64,000 nt of DNA from an uncultured Lachnospiraceae bacterium (lineage in GTDB: Bacteria > Bacillota > Clostridia > Lachnospirales > Lachnospiraceae). A program made the translations under genes and the position numbers. Numbering within the stretch: position 1 is the first letter of the stretch; each line of letters opens with the position of its first letter. The DNA lies in assembly GCA_902793685.1 (NCBI GenBank), contig CADBEN010000004.1, positions 1-64,000 of the forward strand, written 5' to 3'. The notes beneath the pieces are model-generated. The model searched no databases. It was given only the letters and a program-made list of their open reading frames with translations, and was not told where the DNA came from. Of this stretch, positions 24,547-34,155 are shown piece by piece.

Positions 24547-25725
24547 ATGGAAAATCCTTATTCCAGAGTGTGGGCGCCGATCGATCTCGACGCGATGGAA
24601 TTCAATATGCAGTCCATGCGGGACAGGATCCCGGAGAAGACAAAGATGGCAGGCGTCATCAAGACGGACGCCTACGGACACGGGGCAGTGCCCGCGGCGA
24701 GGACCATCGACCGCTTCGCCTCCTTTTTCTGCGTGGCATCCGGCGAGGAGGCGCTGAACCTCCGGCTTCACGGCATCACGAAGCCCATCCTGATCCTGGG
24801 ACCCTATCCGGGGAAGGACTACGGCCCGCTGGTGGAAAAGGAGATCCGGCCGACGGTCTTCACGATGGAGCAGGCCCTCGGCGTGAGCGATGCAGCCGTG
24901 CGTCTGGGAATCACTGCGCCGGTCCACATCGCCCTCGATACAGGTATGCACCGCATCGGCATGGCGCCGACGGAGGAGAACGCGGACCTGGTGAAGCAGA
25001 TTTCGGAGCTGCCGGGGATCAGGATCGAAGGACTGTTCACCCACCTGTACCGGGCGGATGAGAAGGACCTGACGACGGCCCGGGAGCAGGTGAAAAAGTA
25101 CCATGCCTTTGTGAAATATCTCGCGGACCGGGGGATCTTCCCGGAGGTACGGCATGTGTCCAATTCCGCCGGGATCATGGAACTTCTGGGCACGGACTAT
25201 GACATGGTGCGCTGCGGCATCACCCTTTACGGCATCTATCCGTCGGACGAGGTGGACCGGGAAAAGCTGGCCATCCGGCCGGTCATGTCCCTGAAGGCGA
25301 CGGTCACCTATGTGAAAGAGATCCGTCCCGGGGACGAGGTCAGCTACGGCGGCACCTTCAAGGCGGAGCGGACGATGCGGGTCGCCACGATTCCTGTGGG
25401 CTACGGCGACGGTTATCCGCGGCTTCTGAGCGGCAAGGGATATGTGCTGATCAACGGAAAAAAGGCTCCGATCCTTGGGCGTGTCTGCATGGACCAGTTC
25501 ATGGCGGACGTGACGGGGATCCCGGAGGCGAAGGCGGGAAGCATCGCGACGCTGCTCGGGAAGGACGGCGGATCGGAGATCACGGTGGAGGAGCTTTCGG
25601 CGCTCTGCGGCCGTTTCCCCTACGAGTTTGTGTGCGATATCGGGCGTCGCGTCCCGAGAGTGTATTACAGGAACGGGGAGATCATCGGGACCAAGGACTG
25701 GTTCGGCGATCTCTATGACATGTGA
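24547..25725 (+). CDS. alr: Alanine racemase
   Basis: This 392-residue PLP enzyme supplies D-alanine for peptidoglycan. Lys39 in AGVIKTDAYGHGAVP binds PLP (the usual motif is VVKANAYGHG). DTGMHRIGM, HVSNSAGIME, and DEVSYGGTF with the second catalytic tyrosine follow, then GYGDGYPRLLSGKG and LGRVCMDQFMADVT. Length and architecture are normal. It is 81 bases downstream of the hydrate dehydratase and 23 bases upstream of the CBS protein, so it may be part of one transcript. Confidence 0.95.
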   Translation: MENPYSRVWAPIDLDAMEFNMQSMRDRIPEKTKMAGVIKTDAYGHGAVPAARTIDRFASFFCVASGEEALNLRLHGITKPILILGPYPGKDYGPLVEKEIRPTVFTMEQALGVSDAAVRLGITAPVHIALDTGMHRIGMAPTEENADLVKQISELPGIRIEGLFTHLYRADEKDLTTAREQVKKYHAFVKYLADRGIFPEVRHVSNSAGIMELLGTDYDMVRCGITLYGIYPSDEVDREKLAIRPVMSLKATVTYVKEIRPGDEVSYGGTFKAERTMRVATIPVGYGDGYPRLLSGKGYVLINGKKAPILGRVCMDQFMADVTGIPEAKAGSIATLLGKDGGSEITVEELSALCGRFPYEFVCDIGRRVPRVYYRNGEIIGTKDWFGDLYDM

Positions 25726-25748
25726 GAAAGGAGTTTTGAAGTTTCTTT

Positions 25749-27140
25749 ATGGACAGTCTGTTGCCCAGTATATTTTTCCTGGTCCTGATGGTGATCATCG
25801 ACGCGGTGTTTTTCGGCTTCGGTGCGGCGACGCAGTCGGTCAATGTGACAGAGCTTGAGCAGAGGATGGAGGACGGCGACAGGAAGGCCGGCCGCATCCT
25901 GCGGATCGTGAACCGCCCGGGCGGTTTCGTGAATTCCATCCAGATCCTGTCGCTGCTGATCGGCGTGATCACGGGCAGCGGGATCCTGATGCTGGTCCGG
26001 AAACAGGCGGATTTCGCGGATTCCCGGGTGTACCGGCTCGCGGAATACTGCGGGAGCCGCCCTCTGGCCGTGTTCCTCATGACGGTGCTGCTCTGGATCC
26101 TTGCCGCGGTCATCATCATTTCCTTCGGTGTGGCGGTGCCGAAGCGGCTCGCCCAGAGGAAGCCCGAAAAATGGGCCTACGCCTGTATCGGCACCGTGAA
26201 TCTTTTCATGGCGCTGCTCATGCCGCTGCGGCTGCCCATCCGCTGGATCTCGCACATCGCGCTGCGGCTCTGCGGCATCGACCCCTCAAAACACGAGGAG
26301 AACGTGACCGAGGAAGACATTATGTCCATGGTCAACGAGGGTCACGAGCAGGGTGTCGTGGAGGCGGACGAGGCGGAGATGATCACCAACATCTTCAAGC
26401 TGAACGACAAGCACGCCGGGGACATCATGACCCACCGGCGCCATATCCGCGGACTGGACGGGGAAATGACCCTCGGCGAGGCGGTGGACTTCCTTCTGGA
26501 GGAGGGGCGGAATTCCCGCTATCCGGTCTATAAAGAGGACATCGACAACATCATCGGCATCCTGAACATGAAGGACGCCATGGTGGCGGCCCACAACGGT
26601 GAAAATCAGTCCCGGGCCATCAGCGAGATCCCGGGGCTTTTGAGAAAGGCACATTTCATCCCGGAGACTCGGGCCCTGGACACGCTCTTTGAGGAGATGC
26701 AGTCCGGGAAGATCCACATGATGGTCGTGGTGGACGAGTACGGCCAGACCGCCGGCATCGTCACCATGGAGGACATCCTGGAGGAGATCGTCGGGAATAT
26801 CGTCGACGAGTACGACAGCGAGGAAGAGATGATCACGCCGCTGCCCGACGGCAGCTGGCTCATGCGGGGCATGACGCCTCTGGAGGACGCGGACGAGGCT
26901 GCCGGCATAGGCTTCGACGAGGAGGAGAAGGACGAGTTCGACACGCTGAACGGGTTCCTGATCGCCCAGCTGGACCGGATCCCCTCGGAGAGCGAGGTCT
27001 TCACCATCAAGGCCCACGGCTTTGAATTCCGGGTCCTCTACGTGCAGAACAAGATGGCAAGGACCGTGAAGGTGGTGAAATGTCCTGAGCCGGAGACGTC
27101 AGAGGAAGAAAAGAAAGTTGACGCGTCTGTGGACGGGTGA
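25749..27140 (+). CDS. CNNM/HlyC-CorC family membrane protein with CBS domains
   Basis: This 463-residue membrane protein has an N-terminal DUF21 region with about three hydrophobic helices ([60 protein letters not shown]). Two CBS repeats follow (about 215-340: [52 protein letters not shown]), then a CorC/HlyC C-terminal domain. Such proteins are magnesium or cobalt transporters or regulators rather than haemolysins, despite the old name. The ATG at 25749 is 8-14 bases after AAAGGAG, a wide spacing. The last bases overlap the promoter of yebC. Confidence 0.88.
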   Translation: MDSLLPSIFFLVLMVIIDAVFFGFGAATQSVNVTELEQRMEDGDRKAGRILRIVNRPGGFVNSIQILSLLIGVITGSGILMLVRKQADFADSRVYRLAEYCGSRPLAVFLMTVLLWILAAVIIISFGVAVPKRLAQRKPEKWAYACIGTVNLFMALLMPLRLPIRWISHIALRLCGIDPSKHEENVTEEDIMSMVNEGHEQGVVEADEAEMITNIFKLNDKHAGDIMTHRRHIRGLDGEMTLGEAVDFLLEEGRNSRYPVYKEDIDNIIGILNMKDAMVAAHNGENQSRAISEIPGLLRKAHFIPETRALDTLFEEMQSGKIHMMVVVDEYGQTAGIVTMEDILEEIVGNIVDEYDSEEEMITPLPDGSWLMRGMTPLEDADEAAGIGFDEEEKDEFDTLNGFLIAQLDRIPSESEVFTIKAHGFEFRVLYVQNKMARTVKVVKCPEPETSEEEKKVDASVDG

Positions 27141-27146
27141 TAAAAT
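27118..27146 (+). promoter_or_regulatory. Promoter of yebC
   Basis: TTGACG (27118-27123), 17 bases, TAAAAT (27141-27146). The -35 and spacer lie inside the end of the preceding gene. Confidence 0.7.
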
Positions 27147-27181
27147 ATTGGAGTCTTTTTTCAGAGAAGGGAGTTTATACT

Positions 27182-27913
27182 ATGTCCGGACATTCCAAAT
27201 TTGCGAATATCAAACACAAAAAAGAGAAGAACGACGCCGCGAAGGGTAAGATCTTTACCGTGATCGGACGTGAGATCGCAGTCGCGGTCAAGGAGGGCGG
27301 CGCGGATCCGGCGAACAATTCCCGGCTGCGCGATGTTATTGCCAAGGCGAAGGCCAACAACGTCCCGAACGATACGATCGAGCGCGGCATCAAGAAGGCA
27401 TCCGGCGAGCTTGGCAGCGTCAACTATGAGCAGAATACCTACGAGGGCTACGGCCCGGCTGGCGTCGCGATCATCGTCGAGACCCTGACTGACAACAAGA
27501 ACCGTACCGCGGCGAACGTCCGCGCGGCATTCTCCAAGGGCGGCGGAAACGTCGGCGCCCAGGGCTGCGTGTCCTATATGTTCGACCGCAAGGGCCAGAT
27601 CATCATCGACAAGGAAGAGTGCGATATGGATCCGGACGAGCTGATGATGTTTGCCCTGGATGCAGGGGCGGAGGACTTCAGCGATGAGGAGGACAGCTAC
27701 GAGGTCCTGACGGATCCGGATTCCTTCTCCCAGGTCCGCGAGGCGTTTGAGAAGGAGAAGATCCCGATGCTGGACGCGGATGTCCGCATGATCCCGCAGA
27801 ACTGGGTCACCCTGAAGGATGAGGAGGATGTGAAGAAGATGCAGCGCATCCTGGACCTTCTGGACGATGACGACGACGTCCAGGCTGTGTACCACAGCTG
27901 GGACGAAGAATAA
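27182..27913 (+). CDS. YebC/PmpR family protein
   Basis: This 243-residue protein begins [19 protein letters not shown], with [31 protein letters not shown] and [19 protein letters not shown], all standard for the YebC/TACO1 family. Long called transcription regulators, these proteins are now linked to easing ribosome stalling at proline stretches. ATG 27182 follows AGGGAGTTTATACT; the frame from 27137 contains the promoter. An acidic C-terminal part ([16 protein letters not shown]) is normal. No ruvC-ruvA-ruvB neighbours here. Confidence 0.94.
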   Translation: MSGHSKFANIKHKKEKNDAAKGKIFTVIGREIAVAVKEGGADPANNSRLRDVIAKAKANNVPNDTIERGIKKASGELGSVNYEQNTYEGYGPAGVAIIVETLTDNKNRTAANVRAAFSKGGGNVGAQGCVSYMFDRKGQIIIDKEECDMDPDELMMFALDAGAEDFSDEEDSYEVLTDPDSFSQVREAFEKEKIPMLDADVRMIPQNWVTLKDEEDVKKMQRILDLLDDDDDVQAVYHSWDEE

Positions 27914-28000
27914 ATCATATTTTTGCGGCGGCTGTCCTTACGGGCGGCCGCCTCTGTGATAAAATAGAATCAGGAAGCTGGCTTCGGAAGGGAGGACACG

Positions 28001-28630
28001 ATGGAGAAAAAGCTTGTGATCACGATCGAACGGGAATACGGCAGCGGCGGAAGAGTGCTGGGACAGCAGCTTTCCCAGCTGCTTGGCATCGAATACTATG
28101 ACGACGATATCATCAAGACGGCCTCGGAGACCTCTGCGGTCGGCGAACAGTATTTCCGGCTGTATGACGAAAAGCCGGCGAAGAATCCGCTGATCTTCGG
28201 AAGCGCGAAGAACATCAACGAAAAGCCGGATACCGGCGCCAGGATCACGAAGCCGGAGAACCTGTTCAAGTTTGAGGCGGAAGCTATCCGGCAGATCGCG
28301 AACCGCGAGTCCTGCATCCTGATCGGGCGCTGCGCGGATTTCATCCTGGATTCCTGCGAGTTCGGTGATTTTATCAGTCTGTTTGTCTACTGCAACATGG
28401 CGGACAAGGTGCGCCGCGTCATCAAGGTGGACGGCGTGGACACCGAGGAAGCGCTCCGCAGGATCCAGAAGATCAACCGGCAGCGCAGGGACTACTACCG
28501 CTACTATACAGGCAACACCTGGGGGGATCCGAATCTCTACGATTTTGTGGTCAACACATCCAATATCACCATTCCGCAGACGGCGGAGCTGGTGATGCAT
28601 TACCTCAGGCTCAGGGGATACGACGTCTGA
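28001..28630 (+). CDS. Cytidylate kinase-like protein
   Basis: This 209-residue protein of the cytidylate-kinase-2 family starts VITIEREYGSGGRVLGQQLS; the P-loop is GSGGR rather than GxxGxGKS, as usual for this group. YYDDDIIKTASETS, SCILIGRCADFIL, RRVIKVDGVDTEEALRRIQK and RQRRDYYRYYTGNTWG follow. True CMP kinase activity is not assured for this family. It has an extended -10 (TGATAAAAT at 27957-27965) and the ribosome site GGGAGGACACG. A set of hairpins follows its end. Confidence 0.85.
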   Translation: MEKKLVITIEREYGSGGRVLGQQLSQLLGIEYYDDDIIKTASETSAVGEQYFRLYDEKPAKNPLIFGSAKNINEKPDTGARITKPENLFKFEAEAIRQIANRESCILIGRCADFILDSCEFGDFISLFVYCNMADKVRRVIKVDGVDTEEALRRIQKINRQRRDYYRYYTGNTWGDPNLYDFVVNTSNITIPQTAELVMHYLRLRGYDV

Positions 28631-28659
28631 TCCCCGGGCGGACTTCCATTTTTTCACGA

Positions 28660-28851
28660 ACAGAAAGATGAGTCCTCAAAGGAGGGCTCATCTTTCTGTC
28701 TGTGAACAGCGCCGTCACCCACATCTGGATGCCGCTCTGCGGCATCCAGATGTGGGCGGCCGGGGACGCTTCGCGTCCTGGCCGCCCCGGAGAAGCACAT
28801 ATGCCTGACGGTGAATAAATTCCCCGTCGTGGCATATGTGTTTCTCCGGGG
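28660..28851. repeat. Array of four adjacent long hairpins
   Basis: Between two + strand genes, 192 bases fold almost entirely into four hairpins. The first (28660-28672 with 28687-28699, 13 bp) has an inner CCTC/GAGG stem. The second (28718-28735 with 28739-28756) is 18 bp perfect with a three-base loop. The third spans about 28756-28786 (GCGGCC and GGACGC arms). The fourth (28785-28805 with 28831-28851) is 21 bp with one G-T pair and an inner GACGG/CCGTC stem. None has a T run directly after it on the + strand, so only the first is a plausible partial terminator. The rest of this 347-base gap holds the -10 box of the next gene. Could be palindromic elements or a structured RNA. Confidence 0.85.
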
Positions 28852-28900
28852 TGACGGCAATTTACATAAATTGTTAATTCCTTGAATCGGGGATATGCGG

Positions 28901-28906
28901 TATAAT
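28901..28906 (+). promoter_or_regulatory. -10 element of the SH3-NlpC/P60 gene
   Basis: A perfect TATAAT, 72 bases before the start codon and 50 bases after the hairpin array. The -35 region is not clear (TTGAAT and TTGTTA are at wrong distances). Confidence 0.5.
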
Positions 28907-28977
28907 GGTAAGATGACGGCTCTGATTTACATAATCTGACAACCGGCTGCCGGAGGGCAGCCGTGACAGGAGTATAG

Positions 28978-30561
28978 ATGTACGAAGATAAGAATAATAA
29001 TGATATCGAGAGGATTCTCAGGAGATCAGGAAGAAAAAGAAGATCGGCCAGGGTACCGGCGGCTGTTTACGCGGGAATCGCGGCGCTGGTGCTGATCGCC
29101 GCGGGAGTGATCGGAAGGGGCGGAAAGAAGCCGGGAGATCCTGCGCAGGCACCCCAGACCGGCGCGGTGCAGGCGGGAAGTCAGGAAGAGACGACATTGT
29201 CCCCGGAAGAGCAGGCGAGAGCTGAGCATGAGGCGATGATCGAGGACGTGATCGCCAGTTATGACAATCTCGGGATCGTGACAGTGGAAGGGTCCCTGAA
29301 CATCCATGAGGCTGGCGCCCAGGAATCCGACATCATCGGAAAGCTGACGAACGGAAGCGCTTGTGACATTCTGGACACGACACCGGAGGGATGGCTTCAT
29401 ATTTCGTCCGGCGGTCTGGAGGGCTACGTCCACCCGGACTACGTGAAGACCGGGGAGGAAGCCCGGGCACTGGCGAAGGAAGAGATCGCGCTGAGAGCTA
29501 TTGTCCTGGCGGACAGGCTCATCATCCGCAAGGAACCCACCACGGAAGCCGATGCGCTGGGCGTCGCCATCCAGAATGAGCGCTACCTGGTGCGGGAGGA
29601 GCAGGACGGCTGGGTCCGGACGAAGGACGGATGGCTCAGCAAGGACTATCTTTCCGTGGAATACGCCCTGAATGAGGCGCGGCCCCAGGATCTCCGCTCC
29701 ATGGTCCTCAACATGTACAACAATCTCGGCGTGTCCATGGTCACGAGCTACCTGAACATCCGGGAGACTCCGGAAGAGGACGGCGTCAGCAACATCATCG
29801 GAAAGCTGACGGCGAAGGCCGGCTGCGACGTGCTGGGGGTCGAGGGAGACTGGCTGAAGATCCACTCGGGCGACATTACAGGCTACGTCAAAGCGGAGTA
29901 TATCGCCACGGGCCTGCAGGCCCAGGACGAGGCGGTACAGAACGCGCAGCTCATGGCAGTCGTCAACACGGACATTCTGAATGCCCGGACAGAGCCTTCC
30001 CAGGATGCTGTGATCTGGACCCAGATCACCAACAGTGAGCGGTATCCGGTGCTGGAGCAGCTGGACGGCTGGGTGAAGATCGAGCTGGAGGAAGAGGAGT
30101 CCGCCTACGTCAATACGGACTTTGTCGACGTGCGCTACGCACTGAACGAAGCGATCCGCTTCAGTCCGATGGAAGAGGCGGCCATGAAGTCCGCTTCCCT
30201 GCGGCAGCAGATCGTGAACTACGCGATCCAGTTCTGCGGAAATCCCTATGTCTGGGGCGGCACGAGCCTGACCTACGGCTGCGACTGCTCCGGCTTCACC
30301 ATGAAGGTCATGGAGAATTTCGGCGTTTCCCTGCCGCATTACTCCGGATCCCAGGCGACGATGGGAACAAAGGTCACTTCCGAGACCATGCGGCCGGGTG
30401 ACCTGGTCTTCTACGGGAATTCTTCGGGCCGGATCAACCACGTGGGTATTTACATTGGCAATGGGCAGATCGTCAACGCGCAGAGCCGCCGTTCCGGAAT
30501 CCGTATCACGAACTGGGACTACCGGCGGCCGAAGGCGATCCGCAACGTGCTGGGAGACTGA
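28978..30561 (+). CDS. Membrane-anchored SH3-domain NlpC/P60 peptidoglycan endopeptidase
   Basis: This 527-residue protein is predicted to lie outside the cell. A basic N-terminus (RRSGRKRRSAR) leads to one hydrophobic helix (AAVYAGIAALVLIAAGVIG, about 29-47) that looks like an uncleaved anchor. Four bacterial SH3 modules follow (about 95-160, 170-230, 250-315, 325-390; for example TSYLNIRETPEED). The C-terminal NlpC/P60 domain has nucleophile Cys437 in YGCDCSGFT and His488 in NHVGIYIGNG. It would cut stem peptides (gamma-D-Glu to diamino acid) in wall remodelling. ACAGGAGTATAG marks the start. It stands just before the divisome/wall genes ftsK, murE and murF. Confidence 0.92.
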   Translation: MYEDKNNNDIERILRRSGRKRRSARVPAAVYAGIAALVLIAAGVIGRGGKKPGDPAQAPQTGAVQAGSQEETTLSPEEQARAEHEAMIEDVIASYDNLGIVTVEGSLNIHEAGAQESDIIGKLTNGSACDILDTTPEGWLHISSGGLEGYVHPDYVKTGEEARALAKEEIALRAIVLADRLIIRKEPTTEADALGVAIQNERYLVREEQDGWVRTKDGWLSKDYLSVEYALNEARPQDLRSMVLNMYNNLGVSMVTSYLNIRETPEEDGVSNIIGKLTAKAGCDVLGVEGDWLKIHSGDITGYVKAEYIATGLQAQDEAVQNAQLMAVVNTDILNARTEPSQDAVIWTQITNSERYPVLEQLDGWVKIELEEEESAYVNTDFVDVRYALNEAIRFSPMEEAAMKSASLRQQIVNYAIQFCGNPYVWGGTSLTYGCDCSGFTMKVMENFGVSLPHYSGSQATMGTKVTSETMRPGDLVFYGNSSGRINHVGIYIGNGQIVNAQSRRSGIRITNWDYRRPKAIRNVLGD

Positions 30562-30626
30562 TCTCAGCAGGAAAAGATCTCCGCTTCTTATGCGGAGGGC
30601 AATAACAAACTACCGGGGGAATAGAG

Positions 30627-33600
30627 TTGGCTAATAATACTACGAAAAGAAAAACAGGGGGTTCCGGAACGGGAAGAACATCTTCCCGGAGCGGTTCCGG
30701 GAAAGGAAAAACCAACCGGAGCGGTTCCGGGCGCTCATCCGCCGGAAAGAGGCAGGAACAGAACGCGTTCTTCCGCAAGGAAGCCGCTATCGTCGGTCTT
30801 TTTGCACTGGCACTTCTCCTGTTTCTGAGCAATTTCGGCCTCTGCGGCGCAGTGGGAAGCTTTTTCTGCGGCCTGCAGACGGGACTTTTCGGGGTGCTGG
30901 GATATGTCTTTCCGCTCTTCCTTGCGGGAGTGCTGATCTATGCGCTCTGGTCCCAGGGAAGCGGAACGGCTGTCGTCAAGATTCCGGCCGCATTCCTGGT
31001 CTACCTCACGCTGGCAGCGTTCATTCACCTGTTTAAGGGGGGAGAACCGACCCGCACTGCGAAGGAACTGTATGCGGACGGAGCCGGCGGCGGACTGATC
31101 GGCGGCTCTCTCTGCAGTCTTCTGCGGTCGGGCCTCGGAACTATCGGCGCCGCCCTGGTGCTGATCGTCCTGCTGATCCTTCTGCTGGTGCTCATCACGG
31201 AGCGGTCCTTTGTGGGCGCCGTGCGGAGCGGCAGCGGAAAGGCGTACCGTCATGCAAGGGAAGACCTCGGACATTACCGCGAGGAGCGGAGCAGACGGCT
31301 TGAGGAACGGCGGCAGCGGGAAGAGGAACGGAGAAGATACGAGGAAGAGGAACGGGACCGGAATTTCAATCTCGCGGCGACGGATCTCTCGAAGATCCCG
31401 AAGCAGCCTGTGAGAACGGAAATGCCGGAAGAAGAGATCGCAGGAACCGGATCCGCGGCGCAGCCTGCGGAAGCGGCTGCGGCACAGCCGGCGGCAGCTG
31501 CGGTACAGCCGGCGGCGATGGCATCACAGCTGCCTGAAGATGCAGTTTCCCCTCAGCCTGCGGATACATTTGTACCTCGGCCTGCGGATACGTATGCGCC
31601 GCGGCCCGCGGATACGTATGCCCCGCGGCCCGCAGGGAGCCCGGAAATGCCCCCGGCGGAATATGACAGAGATCCGCTTCCGGAAGGGGATGAATATGAC
31701 GATATCCCTCTCGGGGAAGAATATATGGAAGAACTTCCGGACCCGCTGGCGGCAAGACCGCCGGAGAAGCCGGCAGTTGAGCCTTCCGGCAGCCGGATCC
31801 CCGTGATCGAGGAGAACAGCTTTATTTCCGCGATCCGGACGGAGATCCCGGTGGGAAGAGACGCGGCGTCGCCGTCTTCCGTGGCGGAAGATCCTTATAT
31901 TGCCGATGCATTTGCGAAAATCGGGGCCATCATGGACGAATCAGGCATGGAAGCGAATGCTTCCGGCGAGCCGGTGCGTCCCGCGGCGGTGATCCCGAAG
32001 ACGGATCCGACGGTGCTGAAGCCGCTGCCGCCGGTGGTTCCCGTGGAACCCGCGGAGCCGTTTTCCTATGATGAGCCGGCATATTCAGAGCCTGCGGTCC
32101 GTCCCGCAGATCCGGCCGTGACTGCCTGGTCTTCAGAGCCGGCACAGAAGCCTGCGGCTTCCGTCCCGGACTACAGTCTTTCGGACGAGGCGGAGGACGA
32201 GATCAGCATCTCCCTTCCCGGACCGGCGGCGCCGGAAGAGGGGGTCTACGAACCCTACGGATTCGAGAATGCCCCGGAAGAGGAAGCTCCGGAGATCGAT
32301 CTTGAAAAGGTGGAGCAGGGATTCCCTGCATCTGCCGGACAGAATCATGCGGCGCAGGAGGCAGAGGACCCGGATGCCCGCGTGATCGTGACTTCCACCG
32401 GGAAGGTCCTCTACGGAGAGACTCAGAGAGTCGAACAGCTGGTGGAGAAGAAGCGCCGGGAGTCCGATGCCGGAGAGTTCCGCGCAGCCATGCAGAAGGC
32501 CCGGCCCGGCTCACAGACACTGCGCCCGGCTCAGTCCCAGACGCGGCCGGCACAGTCCGGCGTCCCGGCAAGACCGGCTCAGTCCGGCGTCCAGACAAGA
32601 CCGGTTCAGCAGGTGCAGCAGCATCAGCCGCAGCAGGCCGCTGTGGATCTGAACGCCCCGCCGGTGAAGGAATATCATTTCCCGCCGCTCACGCTGCTTG
32701 AGAAGGGCGCTCCGGTCTTTGACTCGGCAGGGGAGAGCGAGTCCGCATCCACTGCTGAAAAGCTTGAGAGCACCTGCCGCAGCTTCGGCGTCGACGTGAC
32801 GGTCACCAGCATCAGCCACGGGCCGACGGTCACGCGCTACGAGCTGCTGCCGGCACCCGGCGTGAAGGTGGCCCGGATCGTCGCGCTGTCGGACGACATC
32901 AAGCTGAGTCTCGCGGCTTCGGATATCCGCATCGAGGCGCCGATCCCCGGCAAGTCCGCGGTGGGCATCGAGGTGCCGAACCGGGAGAACAATACAGTCT
33001 ATCTGAGAGATCTGTTCGAGAGTGAACAGTTCAGTCAGAGCAGGGCGAAGATCGCCTTCGCCGTGGGCAAGGATATCGGCGGCCAGGTGGTGGTCACCGA
33101 CATCTCAAAGATGCCCCATATGCTGATCGCCGGCGCCACCGGCTCCGGAAAATCGGTCTGCATCAACACGCTGATCATGAGCATCCTGTTCCGCTACAAG
33201 CCGCAGGATGTGAAGCTGATCATGGTGGACCCGAAGGTGGTGGAGCTGTCGGTCTACAACGGCATTCCGCACCTTCTGATCCCGGTGGTCACGGATCCGA
33301 AGAAGGCCGCCGGAGCCCTGAACTGGGCAGTGGCGGAGATGACGGACCGGTACAAGAAGTTCGCTTCCACCGGCGTCCGGGATCTGAAGGGCTACAACGA
33401 TCGGATCCGGAAGGCAAAGCAGAGCGGCACCGTGGATCCGGCGGAACTCCCGGAGGAGCTTCCGCAGATCGTCATTATCATCGACGAGCTGGCGGACCTG
33501 ATGATGGTCGCGCAGCATGAGGTGGAGGAGTCCATCTGCCGTCTGGCGCAGCTGGCCCGTGCCGCGGGTCTGCATCTGGTCATCGCGACCCAGCGGCCCA

Positions 33601-34136
33601 GCGTCAATGTCATCACCGGCCTGATTAAAGCCAATATCCCGTCCAGGATCGCCTTCGCGGTCTCTTCGGGCGTCGACTCCAGGACTATTCTGGACGGCGT
33701 GGGCGCGGAGAAGCTTCTCGGAAAGGGCGATATGCTGTTCGCACCCCAGGGGGCGCCGCGGCCGGTCCGCATCCAGGGCGCCTTTGTCTCGGACAGCGAG
33801 GTCCAGGCTGTGGTGGATTTCATCAAGGAAGAGGATCTTCCTCTGTCCTACAACAAGGAGACCGTCGCGAAGATCGAGCGAAGCTCTGACAGCGGCGGCG
33901 GAGGAGCTTCGGGCAGGGACGAACTCTTTGCCCAGGCGGGCCGCTTCCTGATCGACAAGAAAAAGGCCACCATCGGGAACCTGCAGCGGATGTTCAAGAT
34001 CGGATTCAACCGCGCGGCCAGGATCATGGACCAGCTCTATGAAGCCGGCGTAGTCGGGGAAGAGCAGGGAACCAAGCCCAGAGAGATCATCATGACGGCG
34101 GAGCAGTTCGAGGAACTGCTCAGGAACGAGGAATAA
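30627..34136 (+). CDS. ftsK: DNA translocase FtsK/SpoIIIE with a very long linker
   Basis: This 1169-residue protein has four or so N-terminal membrane helices (about 50-195), a linker of almost 500 residues, and the motor. The linker starts with an [20 protein letters not shown] coiled coil and is rich in Pro, Ala and Glu, with PRPADTYA repeats near 320-335 and QTRPAQSG repeats near 635-655. The motor has Walker [15 protein letters not shown] (about 836), Walker [14 protein letters not shown] (about 948) and the C-terminal gamma winged helix (about 1097-1165, [20 protein letters not shown]). Clostridial SpoIIIE proteins are usually 750-850 residues. The TTG start follows GGGGGAAT. It pumps chromosome DNA through the septum in division and, if this organism sporulates, into the forespore. 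Confidence 0.93.
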   Translation: MANNTTKRKTGGSGTGRTSSRSGSGKGKTNRSGSGRSSAGKRQEQNAFFRKEAAIVGLFALALLLFLSNFGLCGAVGSFFCGLQTGLFGVLGYVFPLFLAGVLIYALWSQGSGTAVVKIPAAFLVYLTLAAFIHLFKGGEPTRTAKELYADGAGGGLIGGSLCSLLRSGLGTIGAALVLIVLLILLLVLITERSFVGAVRSGSGKAYRHAREDLGHYREERSRRLEERRQREEERRRYEEEERDRNFNLAATDLSKIPKQPVRTEMPEEEIAGTGSAAQPAEAAAAQPAAAAVQPAAMASQLPEDAVSPQPADTFVPRPADTYAPRPADTYAPRPAGSPEMPPAEYDRDPLPEGDEYDDIPLGEEYMEELPDPLAARPPEKPAVEPSGSRIPVIEENSFISAIRTEIPVGRDAASPSSVAEDPYIADAFAKIGAIMDESGMEANASGEPVRPAAVIPKTDPTVLKPLPPVVPVEPAEPFSYDEPAYSEPAVRPADPAVTAWSSEPAQKPAASVPDYSLSDEAEDEISISLPGPAAPEEGVYEPYGFENAPEEEAPEIDLEKVEQGFPASAGQNHAAQEAEDPDARVIVTSTGKVLYGETQRVEQLVEKKRRESDAGEFRAAMQKARPGSQTLRPAQSQTRPAQSGVPARPAQSGVQTRPVQQVQQHQPQQAAVDLNAPPVKEYHFPPLTLLEKGAPVFDSAGESESASTAEKLESTCRSFGVDVTVTSISHGPTVTRYELLPAPGVKVARIVALSDDIKLSLAASDIRIEAPIPGKSAVGIEVPNRENNTVYLRDLFESEQFSQSRAKIAFAVGKDIGGQVVVTDISKMPHMLIAGATGSGKSVCINTLIMSILFRYKPQDVKLIMVDPKVVELSVYNGIPHLLIPVVTDPKKAAGALNWAVAEMTDRYKKFASTGVRDLKGYNDRIRKAKQSGTVDPAELPEELPQIVIIIDELADLMMVAQHEVEESICRLAQLARAAGLHLVIATQRPSVNVITGLIKANIPSRIAFAVSSGVDSRTILDGVGAEKLLGKGDMLFAPQGAPRPVRIQGAFVSDSEVQAVVDFIKEEDLPLSYNKETVAKIERSSDSGGGGASGRDELFAQAGRFLIDKKKATIGNLQRMFKIGFNRAARIMDQLYEAGVVGEEQGTKPREIIMTAEQFEELLRNEE

Positions 34137-34155
34137 CAGAAAGGCGGAACATGTA

